The notes: a model not told the origin generated them from the letters alone. Positions 46,709-59,918 are shown, counted from the first letter of the stretch. The stretch is 64,000 nucleotides of DNA from Bryoerythrophyllum caledonicum (GCA_963971425.1 OZ020518.1:6551989-6615988), one strand, 5' to 3'. Numbers and translations: made by a program.

Positions 46709-48028
46709 TCTCTAAAGGACCAAGTGTCTCCTAGAAGAACGATTTTGATTTTGGGTAGGTTCCTAAAATTCGAATGAAAATCCTTTAATTTATTTTTATA
46801 TACTAGATTGTCCTTGATAAGAGCTTTGTGGAGGTATTTAATTATTATTTTTGGACTCATGGTTTGAAAGGTAGTACCACTCATAGTTAGAAATGGTGAC
46901 TCCGAGCTGTCACAAGACTTGGCGTCGAGAGCCTCTCCGCGTCGTAGTGTTTTAGCGTAGATTAGTTTGTTACTATTCAACGGGTTTAGGGACGTATGGC
47001 GGTGCAACACATTCATTCGTGGATGATTTCCGTCCATTTAGGGTTGTGTTGTGTGCTATAGCGCCGCACACGTCCTTCACTTGACGTCTTTATCAAGTCA
47101 AGTTTTGTAAGTGAGGTTAGAGAGTGATTAGTGAGTTTTTGCTTGTAAGTGATGGTTTATCATTGGTAAAGGCTCCGCATTCTCTACTTTAGTTGCACTT
47201 GTTGATTCTCTCCTTATGGAGTGCGTGTCGATTGACTTCTTGTGGAAAACACATGTATTTCGTTGAGGATGTACTGTATATACTTGTTTTAGTGTATGCT
47301 TTTTGTTAATTTAATGTTGGTTAAGATTCTCAATTTGTTGTGGTTATTGATCTTTCTTTACACGACAGAGCAGCTCCAAAATTTTGCTAGAAGTTTCTAT
47401 TGACATTGAGAATTTTTACTCAAGTCAAACATTTTTACACATTTCGGGCAAGGCAGGAAAATAACTTCAACTTTTCTACATAAAATCTAGAGATTTTCAT
47501 ATGTTTTCCTTTTTATTTTTTCAACATTAATATGTGGTAAAAACCTTCCTATTCAATGTTTGGATTATTATTCTTAAACATATTCAGTTCACAAAAAAAA
47601 TAAAATGTGAATTGGAAATTTTTGAATTTACACTCCTCGTACACTTGTTTTGAATATGCTACATGGTTACACCCCTTTTTACCTCTAAAAATTGGTGTAT
47701 AGGGAACTAATATCATGCATAAAAAAATGGTAAAAGATTTAGACCTTGTGTAGTGCAAAAATTTGATACCAAGTGAAGTCAAAGTCTGCTGATCCACTCA
47801 ACACAAGGAAGACAATGAACCATTTTCTTGACTTTAGACACTATTAATCTTCAAATCCGTGCAGTCAAAGTTTTTGAAATTTTGTGAGTATGTTACTTAG
47901 TAAGTTTCAATTGAGATCCTACGGTCAAAACTATAAATAAAAGGTTTTGTTCCCTTCCTTATTCATTGCACTAGAATCAACAATCTTGAAGTGTTTTTGG
48001 TGTGAAATTGTCACGGTCCTTTTAGGGG
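46709..48028 (-). mobile_element. TTAA-type element P7, split by a solo LTR
   Basis: Starts TCTCTAAAGGACCAAGTG after TTAA (46705-46708) and ends ACGGTCCTTTTAGGGG before TTAG. Opposite orientation to P2, whose interior it matches on both sides of the insertion at 46908-47367. Confidence 0.7.
46908..47367. mobile_element. Solo LTR of a retrotransposon
   Basis: 460 bases beginning TGTCACAAGAC and ending CACGACA (TG...CA with TGTC/GACA inverted tips), flanked by GAGC at 46904-46907 and 47368-47371. The interrupted P7 sequence aligns continuously with P2 once the insert and one GAGC are removed. No coding sequence, so a solo LTR rather than a full element. Confidence 0.72.
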
Positions 48029-48032
48029 TTAG

Positions 48033-48952
48033 AAGAGATGTCCCGCCCATTTGCCCTTAGAGATATGAAAGTTTTATGGATAGAATTAAATTTTCTTCAA
48101 CATTTGAGTTTAATTTTAATTTAAAAAATCAATACATATTATGTATTTTTCACTGCTATGGTTCACATAACAACAATTGTACCGGCATTCTAGAAAGTGG
48201 ACTAGAAGTATCTTTTTTGGGCCCAAGTTTGACAAACTGGGTCATCATTGAGCCGCCAATGATTGTATAGATGTTGGAAACGGATATTTAACTAAATGTA
48301 GACAAAACAATAAATTGTGGACAAAAAAAAACTGACCCTCAAAATTCATCTCCTATATGGTTAAAAACGCTCAAATGGGCAAATTTGAGTAGGATATACA
48401 ATTAAAATGCCTTCAACTTGTGGGCTACCCTCACAAAAATATTAAAAACATATATATATATATATATATCATCTAGCCATTAATATTTGCTTCAAAACCT
48501 ACATAATATATTTAGTACCGTTGGTGGGCAGCCAAAAAACCCTGAATATTCCCTCTAATAGGCTTGAAGATTATTCAACTTCATAAATATTCCTCTAGAT
48601 CCTAAAGATTCTCTTAGACCCAGATATTTGCAAATGTCTTGTATCACCTACGGCTAGCTAATAGTATATCATATAACTCTGCTTGATAAATGACATATCT
48701 TCTACTTATATAATTGTTGAAAAAATGAATGTTACAGTTCAAACACAATGATACAAAAATTAGACCTTGTCTGGTTAAAGAACCTTAGTGACATTGGCTG
48801 ACAGCCGATGAATTTAATGTCTAAAATCACATGATGCGAGATCACTTCTAAACCAAGATTAGAAGGTCTGTTAATTACTTGGCTATAAATAATGACAACC
48901 AACTGTATGACTCCTATTGTAAATAACAACACTACACAATTTGTTTGTTTTG
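48033..48952. other. Gene-free AT-rich DNA
   Basis: A (TA)n microsatellite lies at 48449-48469. No gene seen. Confidence 0.5.
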
Positions 48953-49315
48953 TCAGAGTAAAGGACTACTTTATAGAGAGTAGTGGATTCAGATCATGAG
49001 TCATAGTGGTGATGCATTAGAAATGATAGAACAAATATGTGATCTGAATGAAGTTGGTTATGATTTGAAAAAAGCTAGTTACAGTTTGAAGAGGCCATTG
49101 GCTCACATCCAATTGAAAAATGGTATTAAGTAGAATCTTGTGTTTGGTGTGTTAGAGTAAAGAACTACATTTCAGAGAGAATAGGATTCCGATCAAAGGT
49201 CAGAGAAGACATGCATTAGACAAGGTAGGAAAAATATATGAATCTCTGAATGAAGTTGGTCATACTTTGAGGAGGCCACCAAATGGCAACCAGTGGAAAA
49301 TTGGTATAAACTTGA
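48953..49315 (+). repeat. Tandem duplication of a ~180-bp unit
   Basis: Two adjacent copies, ~48953-49135 and ~49150-49315, share TCAGAGTAAAGGACTAC-type, ATGCATTAGA, GAATGAAGTTGGT and GAGGAGGCCA-type words. Roughly three-quarters identical by eye; no coding capacity. Confidence 0.65.
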
Positions 49316-50866
49316 TTCTCATTCAAAAATTCACATTGATGTGCACATTTTTTTATTAAGACAACAAAATTGAATCTGGCGTTCTCCATCGTGTCAACAA
49401 TATCAATAGCCCTTGCAAATTACCTCCAAAATGCCTGCAAACAAAACTTGATTACCTCATGTGAAGAGTCTCGACTAGGTCGTCTAGCCTAGCCATACTA
49501 TAATCTAGTGTAGCCATAGCCTAGTTGGATATGATTGATAGAAAGCGGGACACAAAGCAAAGAGCCCTCTTGTTGGTAGGAGACTGAAAAATCGACGAGT
49601 GAAGAGCAATTGCAGCGCTTGTGTCTCACACAACCATCCTCCAATCTCTCTACAGGTCCTTCTACAATGACGATGCATACATATTGGAGTCCACGTCTGA
49701 TCCGATCTGACATCCGGTTCCAAAAGCACCTCTACAGTTACTTGAAGCCATGTCCACGTCGTCTTCAAACGAAGGATCCTCCTCTTCCTCCTCAACGTGG
49801 ACCCTGACGTCTTTTGTATCTGAATATTCTCGGTCATCCCTAATGTCGTCAAGGCCGTCATCGTTGACCACCTCTGCAATGACAATGCATTCAAACTCGG
49901 GAGACATCGACTCTACCCTACTTTCAACCATCATTGGCTAAACATCAACAACTTTACTCGAAGGAATGCTACTCTTCTCACTCATCACCAAATTATCCTC
50001 ATTCCGTTTCTCTTCCTCCCTTGGTTGTCTGTCTGTCTCTCTCTCTTCTAACAATGGCCATTTGTAGTATCTCTACCATGACCCTCTCCTACGTGGTATC
50101 AGCAAAATCATACAATGAGCGGGATGAAATACGCGCAACACAAACCCTTTATATACTGATTTTCCTTCCACTTGAACATTAATTGGAGCGGTGGATTGTA
50201 CGAACTCATATGATTGTCATCATTGAATGAAGATCATAGAATGATAATCAATCAACTCTGAAACGTACCACACCTATTCGCACTTACTCACATTTATTAA
50301 TATATTTAATGATTATTCTACTGTAACATATGACTGAAATGTGTAACATGTAGATGTTGCCGCTACTCTAACATTAAATTGTCGTTTGACCAACTCACTT
50401 GCAATGGTTTGAATTTATACCTCCACATGCTCAAAGACTTTGACCACCAGTGCTCTATTGACCTCCCGCAATAAGATGAGGAGGTCGTCGGCTAACAGAC
50501 GACAAATCAATCTTGAATGTTATAGTATCTGATCATAAGACTTGGGTGACGCCTTATGTAGGCCTTTGAAGAAATTTGTAACACAATAGAATTAACAGGG
50601 CAATCTGATTGAGGTTCTATCCTAGACATCAATGTGACAGCTATCTGTTAGCTGGCAATGGACTACAAATACAATCAATTGTGACCAAAATAGATTGAGA
50701 TTCTATGAGCCTACATACAAGCAACTACAACGCTCGTTGCCTCTAGCAGAATATGGTCAGACTTGGGAAAGCTGCTCTTAGCGTGGGACGGGTAGCCGTG
50801 CCAGTACAAAATAATTCTGCAATTCGGTACGCCTACATCTAGATTTTCCCTTTTCCATCTCCTTTT
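49316..50866. other. Mostly gene-free stretch with one weak acidic ORF
   Basis: On the minus strand, 49934-49662 is a 90-codon acidic frame (MSPEFECIVIAEVVNDDG..., VHVEEEEEDPSFEDD). It may be a remnant of the 3' part of the pseudogene to its right or chance. No homology recognised. The rest shows nothing. Confidence 0.3.
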
Positions 50867-53800
50867 TCAACACTCCTTCGCGACAAGCTGATTGGTATCC
50901 TTCTTTTGTTTTATGGGTAACTACCATTTGACCTTAAAATGTTTGTAGCACTCCCTAGGAGTTAGGTCAACGCACTCAACATCTTGGCCCATCCACACGG
51001 GAAGGTAATGATCGATGCTCGGACCGTAGAGGACAAAAAGCAGTATGTAAAACTTCTTGAAATGGATTGAATGACAACTTTGGACAGCTCATTTGAGAAC
51101 CATAAAATGGATACGAGTCGAGGTCATCCTCATGGATAACGTCCAGATTGGCATTCAAGTCATCCGGCATTGCAGAGCCATGAGCATGGTTTTGGATCTA
51201 GTGTAATCTAGGGAAGAATCCTTCTTGGAGACACTCGGGGTTAGCTGGCATGGGACTAGAAATTAGATGATGTATTTGCTCCCAATATGTAATGTAATCG
51301 GCCATATCCTTGGCATATCCCTTGTCACGGGCCATGTCCGTCTTCTAGAACTCAATATATTTTGCAATCTTGTTTTTGATGAAGGACTGCTTCTCGTTGT
51401 TTCCAGTGGCCCTAGCAACCTCCTTTTCTTGTTTTTTTCTTCTTATTGATGCGAACGCCACCCTAGAGAGGCTTGAATGTAAGTGGCTTTGGATTTCCAA
51501 TAGGAAGACAAGGATTACCAAATTCAGTAGCAGCCCACATCTTCATAGGCTTGTCTGAATGATACTAAGGAGAGTAAGACGAAAATACTTAAGAGATGAT
51601 TTGGACATTCAGCAGAACAATTTCAAGTCAAACAATATAGTCTTTTGGCTGGCAGTCGACGGGAAGGACCAAGAGCAAAGGTAGAGGAAGTCAAGAGATC
51701 CAAAAAAGAGTGGTGATTGTAAGTGGCTTACGAGGAGGTAGCCAAAATGAATTGGTTGCATACCTTTTGTATCTCATGACAGGCCATTCAATGTCTTTAC
51801 CTTCTTCTTCAATGTAAAATTTGAAGAGGTGCATCTCTCCAAGACCAACAATCTTGTTACAACTATTGTGATGGAAGTCATCAATGTAACTCTTAAAATC
51901 CGCAACCTCGTGCACAAGTTTAGGTATGAACGCAACAGTCTTTGGCGAGTCTATGAAGGCTTTCATGAAGTCAACTAAACAGTAAATGTTCTTTCGTTTG
52001 ATGAATTTTGAAAGATAACTAAAATATGCATCAATGTCCTCATGAGTGTGGTCGACAATCAAGAATCCCACTATCACTTCCTTGAAAACTCACCTCGCTG
52101 TGAGAAGCAAGCAGAACGCTATGACAAACCAATTTTTGTTATCTTTAGCAAAGTTATCAAGCTGGAAATATAACTTTTGTAGAAGCTCGACATGTGGTCT
52201 ACCAAAAAGAGCATGTGATAATGGAATCCCTCTCGGAGATGGAGGAATTTTATCTAGACTTGCCATAAAATAGAGCTTCAAATAATGGAAGAAAAAAAAG
52301 AAGAACTCCGGTCTCCATGGGACGTGAATAGAGTGTCTGTTAATGGATTCTAGGGTGGACATGAAAAAGCTCCTTAGACTCTCGCATAGGGTGTTGTTCC
52401 AATGTTCTAAGAACATGACAAAGTGAGGAGATGGTAAAATTGGAGTCCCCCGACCATAACGACGTTGAGTAATGAGCTTAGGCACCGTCATTGTGCCCGT
52501 GAATATGCATGCCAGTACATGAAATCGGGATATGTCCGAGGCGAGTGGTGGCCTTGGTTATCCTCCGTATTCTTGGAATGGCCGTCTTCAATGTATCCAC
52601 CTTGTTGTGAATTATGCAAAGGAACTTGAACGTGTACGTAATTGGCTGAGAAGTCCAGCCAAAGTACACATTCTTGCAAATTGTTTGGTTGTTTAGGTGC
52701 CTTTGCCGGTCATTGTAGAGTGCGTGGTATTTGTCTGACCCGCGTGGATACTTCGTAAGAAATTGGACGAGGAAGTTGCACTTTGTGCACTTGGAGAAGG
52801 TGTTGCCCACAACCTTAACCTCGACATTTCTAAAGTACTTACTCTTCATGCAACTAACTACATATTGTAAAATCGGCTTGGTGTTGCATTTGACATTTAC
52901 CTGGATGAAATAATATTAGAGATCAGTACCAATGAAGGAGTACGGCGGTGGCGGCCAACCGATGGATTAGGAAGATAGGCACAGAGAAGAAATTCAATAA
53001 GTAACAAGAAGAATAGACAATACTTACAAAGTTGGGCATGTCACGTAGGTGATTCCAATTCATTGCCACGAGAGGAACCATCAGTGATGCAACCCTCTTA
53101 TTGCCTATGACACCAAATCCATTTTGCATGTGGTCTCCACTGTCGTTGATAATACTAGATATGGTTCCAGTGGCTTGTGAGGCCCTGGGATGCATAATGC
53201 ATGCGTTTTCATGGGCACCATTCGCATGACTATTCTTGGAATCGGATTTGTATTTGTAGTAAGCAGACTTGGATACTCTGTGAATGTTGTACCAGGAAAC
53301 TTTGCATGCATCAACATCGTAGAGGGTAATGGAGGGCTTGTAGAAACCAGGAACAACATGAAGTTGGCCCTAAACTGCGCATACTGATTTAAGTCGTTGC
53401 TCAAAGCTTGAGGCATAGTACTTCTCGCAGATCCTAACGGTGTCCGCCCAAAGAAATAACTAACAGCACCGTCTTGTATAATACCTTTTCAAACTAACGG
53501 ATTAGCACGCTATTGGATCCTGAAGGCGGCAGAACTTGCAGTTCATCATGTCGTCCTTGTGCTTTAGTTTACATCTAATACCTCTACAAGGATCCTTGGC
53601 CACACCCTCAAGGCCATCAACCTTGCTTGTTGCATGATTGTGCTCTAAACGGAATGTAAGGTATTTGGATAGCAGTGGACCACCTTCAAGCCGCATGTAT
53701 ATTAACATCTTGCGCATCGTAGTCATCTGGGGATCCTTGACCATACATACAAAGAGAACCCCTACGACAAAGTCCCTTAGAATGTTTGAATCAAAAGCCT

Positions 53801-54092
53801 CGTGCCACAAGCACACTTTGATCATTGCATGCCCAATTGTTGCAAAGGTGCCATCTAGAAGATGGGAGTATTGATGCCTCTATTGTGGTTGATATGGATA
53901 CCAGTATGGATCACATAAGACTTCCGGAGTAGCGGTGGCCACATTAGGTGGATGATCATTCTGCCATCGGCTGCCAGCCAAGGAGTTGTCCTCATCACTT
54001 CTTTTGCAAATTTTAGTGCATGAGCTGGATTCCCCACAATAACTATGCGGACTACAATTATGATTGTCATCATGAACCTTATCTAGTGCCAC
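50867..54092 (-). pseudogene. Decayed gene with DUF7869-like domain, probably transposon-derived
   Basis: Minus-strand blocks in order: 54092-53505 with NCSPHSYCGESSSCTKICK and a Cys-rich FC.LQDP end; 53416-53105; 52849-52478 with CTKCNFLVQF and PRIRRITK; 52491-52093 and 52077-51691, containing VGFLIVDHTHEDIDAYFSYL, a motif I associate with DUF7869 proteins; and 51170-50867 with DLDSYPFYGSQ and FVLYGPSIDHYLPVWMG. Lesions: TAG 53880-53882, TGA 52090-52092 within an otherwise continuous frame, a frameshift near 51030, and TAG 50921-50923. These proteins occur as high-copy families in several eukaryotes, which suggests mobile DNA; element ends were not found. Confidence 0.6.
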
Positions 54093-55582
54093 GGTGAAGT
54101 GAAGATGCTCTTACCAATCAAAAGGAATTATTATTTTTTGTAGGTTTTGTGAGAGATTTGCAGATTTTGGCATCGATTCTGGTGTTGTTGTCGCCGATTG
54201 CGTTTTCGGCCCTAATGAAGATCATGAGAACCTAGGGACCCCAATTGCACGATGTGCAAACCATCAATTTTTTTACTATAGAAGGTCTAAATTCATTACC
54301 ATCATGCTAAGCAAGATATTAGTTCCTTATACACCAATTTTTAAAGGTAGAGAAGGGGTGTAGCATATTCAAAACAATGTGCAAGGATTAGAGGTTTAGA
54401 AATTGCCAATCCACTTTTTTTGTTTGAGAATTTAATATGTTTTAGAATGATAATCGGAGTGGTCTATAAGAATTTAGGTTCACACCACATTTGTTTTGAG
54501 GAAAATAAAAAGTAAAAATTATGAAGATCTCTAAGTTTCTAGAGAAACAATTTTTTTTGGATACCTTGCCCGACAATGTATTACAATGTGTGGAAATGTT
54601 TGACTTGGGTTAATTTGCTATTTTTCATTAAAGACAAAAGAAATTAACAGGTGAAAAAAATTACTTGCTTGTATTGAAAGCTCACATTGCATAGTGTCCT
54701 AGCAAAAGTTTTGGAGTTGCCCAACATGCCCACTCTCAAAAAGTTTTTCTTTAAGATGGCATAACTTTTCATTAAATGTTGTATGAAGAAAAAAATGTAG
54801 TCATACACAGCTTTTAGTAATGTCCATCTTTAGTAAAAAATTGAGAGAAGAACCTTATAAATTGACACCATAGGAACATGCCCAAACCTTCAAAAGTCCT
54901 CCAAAGGGACTCTGAGAAATTTAGGGGTTGAGTTAGGCATTCATTCGTATAGTTGTTATCCTTCCATAGAAGTATGTTGCACTTTTCATCTACGATGGAT
55001 ACTTAAACCTTAACACTTTTTCACCCAACATAAAAAGCTTTGAAGAGTATATTTGTGTGTGTAATGCCAAGGCGATTATTCATTTATATCATTAGATTGT
55101 TGATTTTTTTTACAATTGTAGGTATTCTTTTGTTATAACTCTAATCTTTGAGATAGTTAGGAAAGACAGAAAAAAAACTAATTGTTTTTTGCTTGCTTGG
55201 AGGCAACGGTACAGTATCAAGTTTTGTTATCAACATTCACAAGCCTCATTGTTTTCCCACAACAGGAAGACAATTCCGTTCCTCGTGATTACAAAAACGT
55301 GAGGTGTTGACTGAAAATGTGCATAATAATTTCATGTTGTAGGCACCAGCGTGAAACTCCATGCAATATAAGTTAATACCATTCTTGAAAGTACCTTGTA
55401 AGCCACAGCACAATACAGTTAGCCTCTTTCTATCACTTTTAACAATATCACAACACCCCACATCTGAAACATATGATACTAATAAAGCTCATAAACATTC
55501 CTTACTGGTTTAAAAATTGGTTAGAATTGGTTATGTGTTATAACATCGTCTTGCTCCAAACATGTGATAGTGAAGTCTTTAA
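54093..55582. other. Gene-free DNA with a degraded TTAA-type copy (P10)
   Basis: ~54236-54927 resembles P2/P8 (GTGTAGCATATTCAAAACAATG, GTGCAAGGATTAGAGG) and ends TTTAGGGG before TTGA (54928-54931). The rest shows nothing recognisable. A 71-codon minus frame at 55461-55246 has no supporting features. Confidence 0.45.
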
Positions 55583-55970
55583 GGGCCTCTATATGTTGCA
55601 AACCAAGGTGAGAGGTAAAATCTCCAAAAGCCTAGTGAAGATCCCTCGCTTCAAACCCAAAGGATGGCCTTTGGTAGCCATGGCCTTGGGAAGTAGTATA
55701 AAGTGAGAAGAGGCCATCAAATGGACCAAATTATTTTATAAAATAAACTTAAATATGTCAGCCCATATCTTCATCCTTGTCGCTCTACTTTACCTCTCCA
55801 TTTTCAATGGACTCCCCCAACCTTCTTCTTCTACTCCTTTTCTTATTTTTCTACTATCTTTCTCGTTTCTGCTCTTTCCTAGAAGGCTACAAGTGCTGTA
55901 ATTTTCTAGAGTTACAATGTTATGGTGATATATTACTATAGAGAGGCCACAAGGTTTTACTAATCAATTT

Positions 55971-56990
55971 TTGTTAGGATCACATACCGAGAAGGTTTTC
56001 AAGGAGAAAACACGCGTTTCTCATGATACATGTAGACTTCTGTGTGAGAAATTGGGTCCATTTCTGAAAAAACAGCATACACAAGGAAAACCACTAATTT
56101 CTGTAGAAACCCGAGTAGCAATCTCTTTGAGTGGACTTGGTACTGGTGGTGGGTTGCATGGGGTAGGAGAATTATTTGGAATTGCGGAGTGCACAATTTC
56201 AGTGATTCTTAGAGAGTTTTACATATTGGTCAGATAACATTTGCAAAAGATTTTTATATTGGTTCCAAATGAGTCCAGATTTAGGGTTTTGACAAGGGGA
56301 TTTGAAGCTTTGCATCACATACCGTATGTTATAGGAGCCACCAATGGCTCACACATTTCCATATAAGTTGATTGGAGATGCTGCATATCCACTAAGAATT
56401 TGGATGTATAGCCCATTTAGAAGTTGAAGGTAAAGATTACAACCTTATAAGGAAAATTGGAATTTTACCCAATCTTCTACTCGTATGTGTGTTGAAAGGG
56501 CATTTGGCATTTAAAAAGGCAAGTAGAGGATAATTATGAAGCGTCTTAATGTACCTCTATACATGGTGCCGGATATTGTGGCAAGTTGTATTGTGCTCCA
56601 CAATTTGTGTCTCATTTCAAAGGACAAGTTTGACAACACTTCAATAGAAGATGCTGAAATGAATTAAAGAAGCAAATGGAGAGTGGTGCGCTGAAGAAAG
56701 GCCAAGAATTACAAGGTGAACCTGCTTCTATAGCTGAGGTAAAGACTAGAATTTTGAATTTAGATCCCAATAGAGTGTTGGAAGGTGGTGAAGATTTAAT
56801 TGCTGGAGACATTGATGATAAACGTGATGCATTTTTTATAAGAGAAGACAAAAGTGCTTAAGATTTATTGCAAGAGGCTACAAGAGCTCATGAAATCATT
56901 GCAAAAGGATTGTGGAAATACAAGCTTGCAATGGAATCTAGAATTGAATTTTTTGGTTCTGGTGATTCAGGTGCTATGGAAGAGTAGTTA
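55971..56990 (+). pseudogene. PIF/Harbinger transposase remnant (DDE_Tnp_4 type)
   Basis: Open to 56237: RVSHDTCRLLCEKLGPFLKK, then ETRVAISLSGLGTGGGLHGV and ELFGIAECTISVILREF fit the N-terminal part of Harbinger nucleases. After a stop the frame continues with RGFEALHHIPYVIGATNGSH; the usual first catalytic Asp (GxIDGSH) is Asn here. GDAAYPLRIWMYSPF and CVERAFGI (~56450-56510, other frames) are the later conserved blocks, broken by several stops and frameshifts. The tail at 56676-56861 is acidic. It cannot make an active enzyme as it stands. Confidence 0.75.
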
Positions 56991-57102
56991 TAACTTCTCT
57001 AGTACGGCTTCCATGTGACAATCCATATTTTTCAATAAAGCATTGCTCTCTTAAAAAGTCGTGAGAAATTAGAAGAATTTGCAACAACTTGTAGAATTCC
57101 TT

Positions 57103-58475
57103 CTAATTTGTCTTGAATTTTCTTCTTCCTCGATTCTTATTTTGGCTAAAGAAGTTATGCCGCATTACCTTGGTTTGGAGTACTTTGATCTTCACTTGAA
57201 ACACCTCATCCTTTGGATGCACAAGCTGGAATTTTATTCTTGATGGTGGCTTTTCCAGAATTCCAAAGGTCCATTTGATGAAACCACTTACAATGTTGAT
57301 GCCGTCCGGATCCTGAAATTTCATTGCGTCGCTTGCCATTCTTGTAATATGAATAAATAATCTTGTATTTTTTCCTGCACAACTCCCATGACCAATTAAA
57401 TCCACGCATTGCCGCCACTATCCTTGTTTGCAACTTCAACCATGTATTTACCCTTGAAAAAATACATGCATAGTATTTATATAAGCATTTGGTAGTAAAA
57501 TAGAGGTGAAATAACTCAAAAATAATCTTGAAGGCCTGAAAAATACATATTAAAAAAGTGGACAACAAAGATAGTTGAACTAAACAACGGTATAGGTAAG
57601 AATGAATGTAATTATAGAACACCAAATTGAAGTAGGCTCGTTGGTAGCCTAACCAAGGTAGAGCCTTTGGATGACATACTCGAGGTGTGGGGCTCGATCC
57701 CCGTTGGTGGCATGTTGCCCCCAATTGAGAGATCTATGGGGGGAAAGGGGGAGGCCTCATACTGGCCCATTCAAATCTTTCCGGCCTTTTGAAAATGCAC
57801 CATAGGTAATATCATTTTGCCAAAACTCTTCATAGAGGGGAATTTTTTTTTGAAAATTCTTCAACATATTACAAAAGAATATAGATATGAGGAAAATAAG
57901 GCATACCTTTTTTTTGCCTGACCTTGCAAATTCTTCATCCATTTCACCTCTATTGCAATAAGGTGCTCCACTTCATGATCTTTCCACTTGCCGGAAGTAG
58001 CACCTTCGCCGACTCCTTCATCTTCACCTTGAGAATTAGATTTGTGTACATCAATGACTTCTTTGGCTTGTTTGCTAGAGTTTTTGCCTTCTTCCCCTTT
58101 GATTGTCCTTTTGATCTTCCTTGTATAGTTGTTGGACAACCTCTCTTCTTTGATGCTTCTACTCCTTCATTGAATATGTCCTTTGCTAGACCATCCTCCA
58201 CATTTGTAAGAGACTTTGCAGTAGCAGCAATGGCTTCTTCTTCCTTCATTTGCAATAGTAAATACTGGGCAACATTTGCACTATACATCACTTGCTCTAA
58301 GTCTATTTGATTATGATGACCTTTCAACAGCAATAGATTGTAATACATTTTGTTTTTCAAAGCAATAGAAGCAGAATTTAACTTGGCCATAGAAGAAGAC
58401 ACTCCTTGCGGTTGTTGTAAACGAGTCATCCAAGCTGAATTTTGCCTCCAACCTTGTGAAAACTCCCCATTTTGA
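57103..58475 (-). pseudogene. Myb/SANT-like ORF of the Harbinger element, decayed
   Basis: 58429-57950 is an open 159-codon frame rich in Lys/Ala. It overlaps 58139-57864, whose frame gives SGKWKDHEVEHLIAIE, the first Trp-containing part of a Myb/SANT-like domain, and 57942-57907, which continues the likely protein (MDEEFARSGKKK) in yet another frame. The second half, WLKLQTRIVAAMRGFNW then SWELCRKKYKIIYSYYKNGK, is at ~57440-57340. Such ORFs help Harbinger transposases bind DNA and enter the nucleus by family knowledge. A tRNA-like insertion lies within the intron region. Confidence 0.6.
57632..57780 (+). mobile_element. tRNA-derived SINE-like sequence
   Basis: GGTAGCCTAACCAAGGTAGAGC resembles a Pol III A box region and GGGGCTCGATCCCCG a B box (GGTTCGANNCC) at tRNA-like spacing of about 35 bases. 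It is followed by non-tRNA sequence. It looks like a SINE head inserted in the Harbinger element. Folding into a full cloverleaf was not shown and the 3' border is approximate. Confidence 0.45.
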
Positions 58476-58995
58476 GAGCAACCACCTTACATGACACCGG
58501 CCTTGCAAAAAAAACGAAAAGACAAAAACAAAAAAAAACAAATCCACTCAAAATTGTAGAACAATCAAGCAATGCTGGAGAACAACAAAAAGATACAAGT
58601 CTCAAGGAGGGAGAGTTTTTCTTTTAAAGAAGAATTCTAGCAATGTATAGTACTAGTTCTTAATCAAGCCGTTTAAAAAAGACTTAAAAATATATATATA
58701 TATATCTTATTTTTTCATAGCTATTTTAGAACGGCTTCTCGCATTTTCCGTCACGCCCACCTCAAAGAGCTGGGTCGGACGGAAATTTTGGGGGACACAA
58801 AATTGAGGCACTTTTTTTGCCATGTAGGAAAAAAGTCCTCGCTACATCATTTTCCCATCCCTCCTCCTTTCAAGCTGATTTTTTCAACACAGAGCCAAAT
58901 TTGAGGGACTTCTCAATTTTGATCAATCACAACGTTTGAGAATGCTTCAACTTGCCGCTTCTTGCCTCTCGACTTGCAATGTAAAGAGGCCCTAA

Positions 58996-59918
58996 GTCTT
59001 GAAACGGTATTAGAAAAATGATTTCTATTGTACAGTCAGCTCGCTTTACAACAACCTTCTTGGTTTTGTCTGTTATCATATGTTTGTATAAAAAGAGCTA
59101 TATACTAAAACCTCATTATAATCACATATGCAAGATCCAAGGACTTCATTGTTGTCTATCTTTATCAAAAATCCTTTACTATTACCATCTCAAGATTAAA
59201 AGATTTCACTATCACATCTACGGAGTGAGAAGATGTTACAAGACATAACCAATTTTTTAAAAGCTAGTGAGGAATGTTCAATGCAACCTTTCTTAATTTA
59301 CCAATCTACAAGATATTTTTTAGATATGGGATGTTGTAATATATTATAGAAGGTGGTATAAAAGAAATTAATCCCTAGACAACTATAGCCATGTAGGGGG
59401 CTTTTTGGTAGCTAGGATAATGTGATGTCAGTTTTCAATGAATTTTTAAAAAAAATCTTGAGAACACAGGATAATGAGATCTTTGCAGAGATATAACTTG
59501 CTTTCTTGCAATGGACTCTAAAATAAATGGGATTTGATAATGGTTGAGCAGTTTGGATAGCTATGCCACATAACTCTATTTACCATGAGATATTTTAAAT
59601 AAGTACATTATATGGTGATCTTTGAACTTTCCAAAAAAAACTCATGCTAGTGCATAAAGTTCATTCTATAAAGATTCAAAGTTTTCTCACCTTGTTGGGC
59701 ACAATTCAAAAGAATCTTCTTCTTTTCTACGTGAAACATAGGAAAACTATTTTATTAAAAAAATTGGGTTTTAAGAAGGGGCATCAAAATTTATTTTCAC
59801 CCTTTGGATTGAGAATATTATGAAATATTGAGTTTGCCAAAAAAATCAAAACAAAAGAAAACAAAAACAAAAACAAAAACAAATGTGAGTTTGCTATGGA
59901 GGCCGCACTCGAGGAAGA
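58996..59918. other. Gene-free AT-rich DNA
   Basis: Short spurious frames only, with an A-rich AAAACAAAAACAAAAAC run at 59850-59882. Confidence 0.5.

Larger units (their letters stand above)
55583..58992. mobile_element. PIF/Harbinger transposon, 3.4 kb, decayed
   Basis: Ends GGGCCTCTATATGTTGCAA and (complement) GGGCCTCTTTACATTGCAA, flanked by TAA at 55580-55582 and 58993-58995, the Harbinger-type 3-bp duplication. It encodes a DDE_4-type transposase remnant on the plus strand and a Myb/SANT-like ORF remnant on the minus strand, the usual two-gene content of this superfamily, arranged convergently. Confidence 0.85.

Noticed and set aside
57640-57712. Functional tRNA gene
   Set aside because: The A box is imperfect, no cloverleaf could be closed with confidence, and the sequence continues without a terminator.
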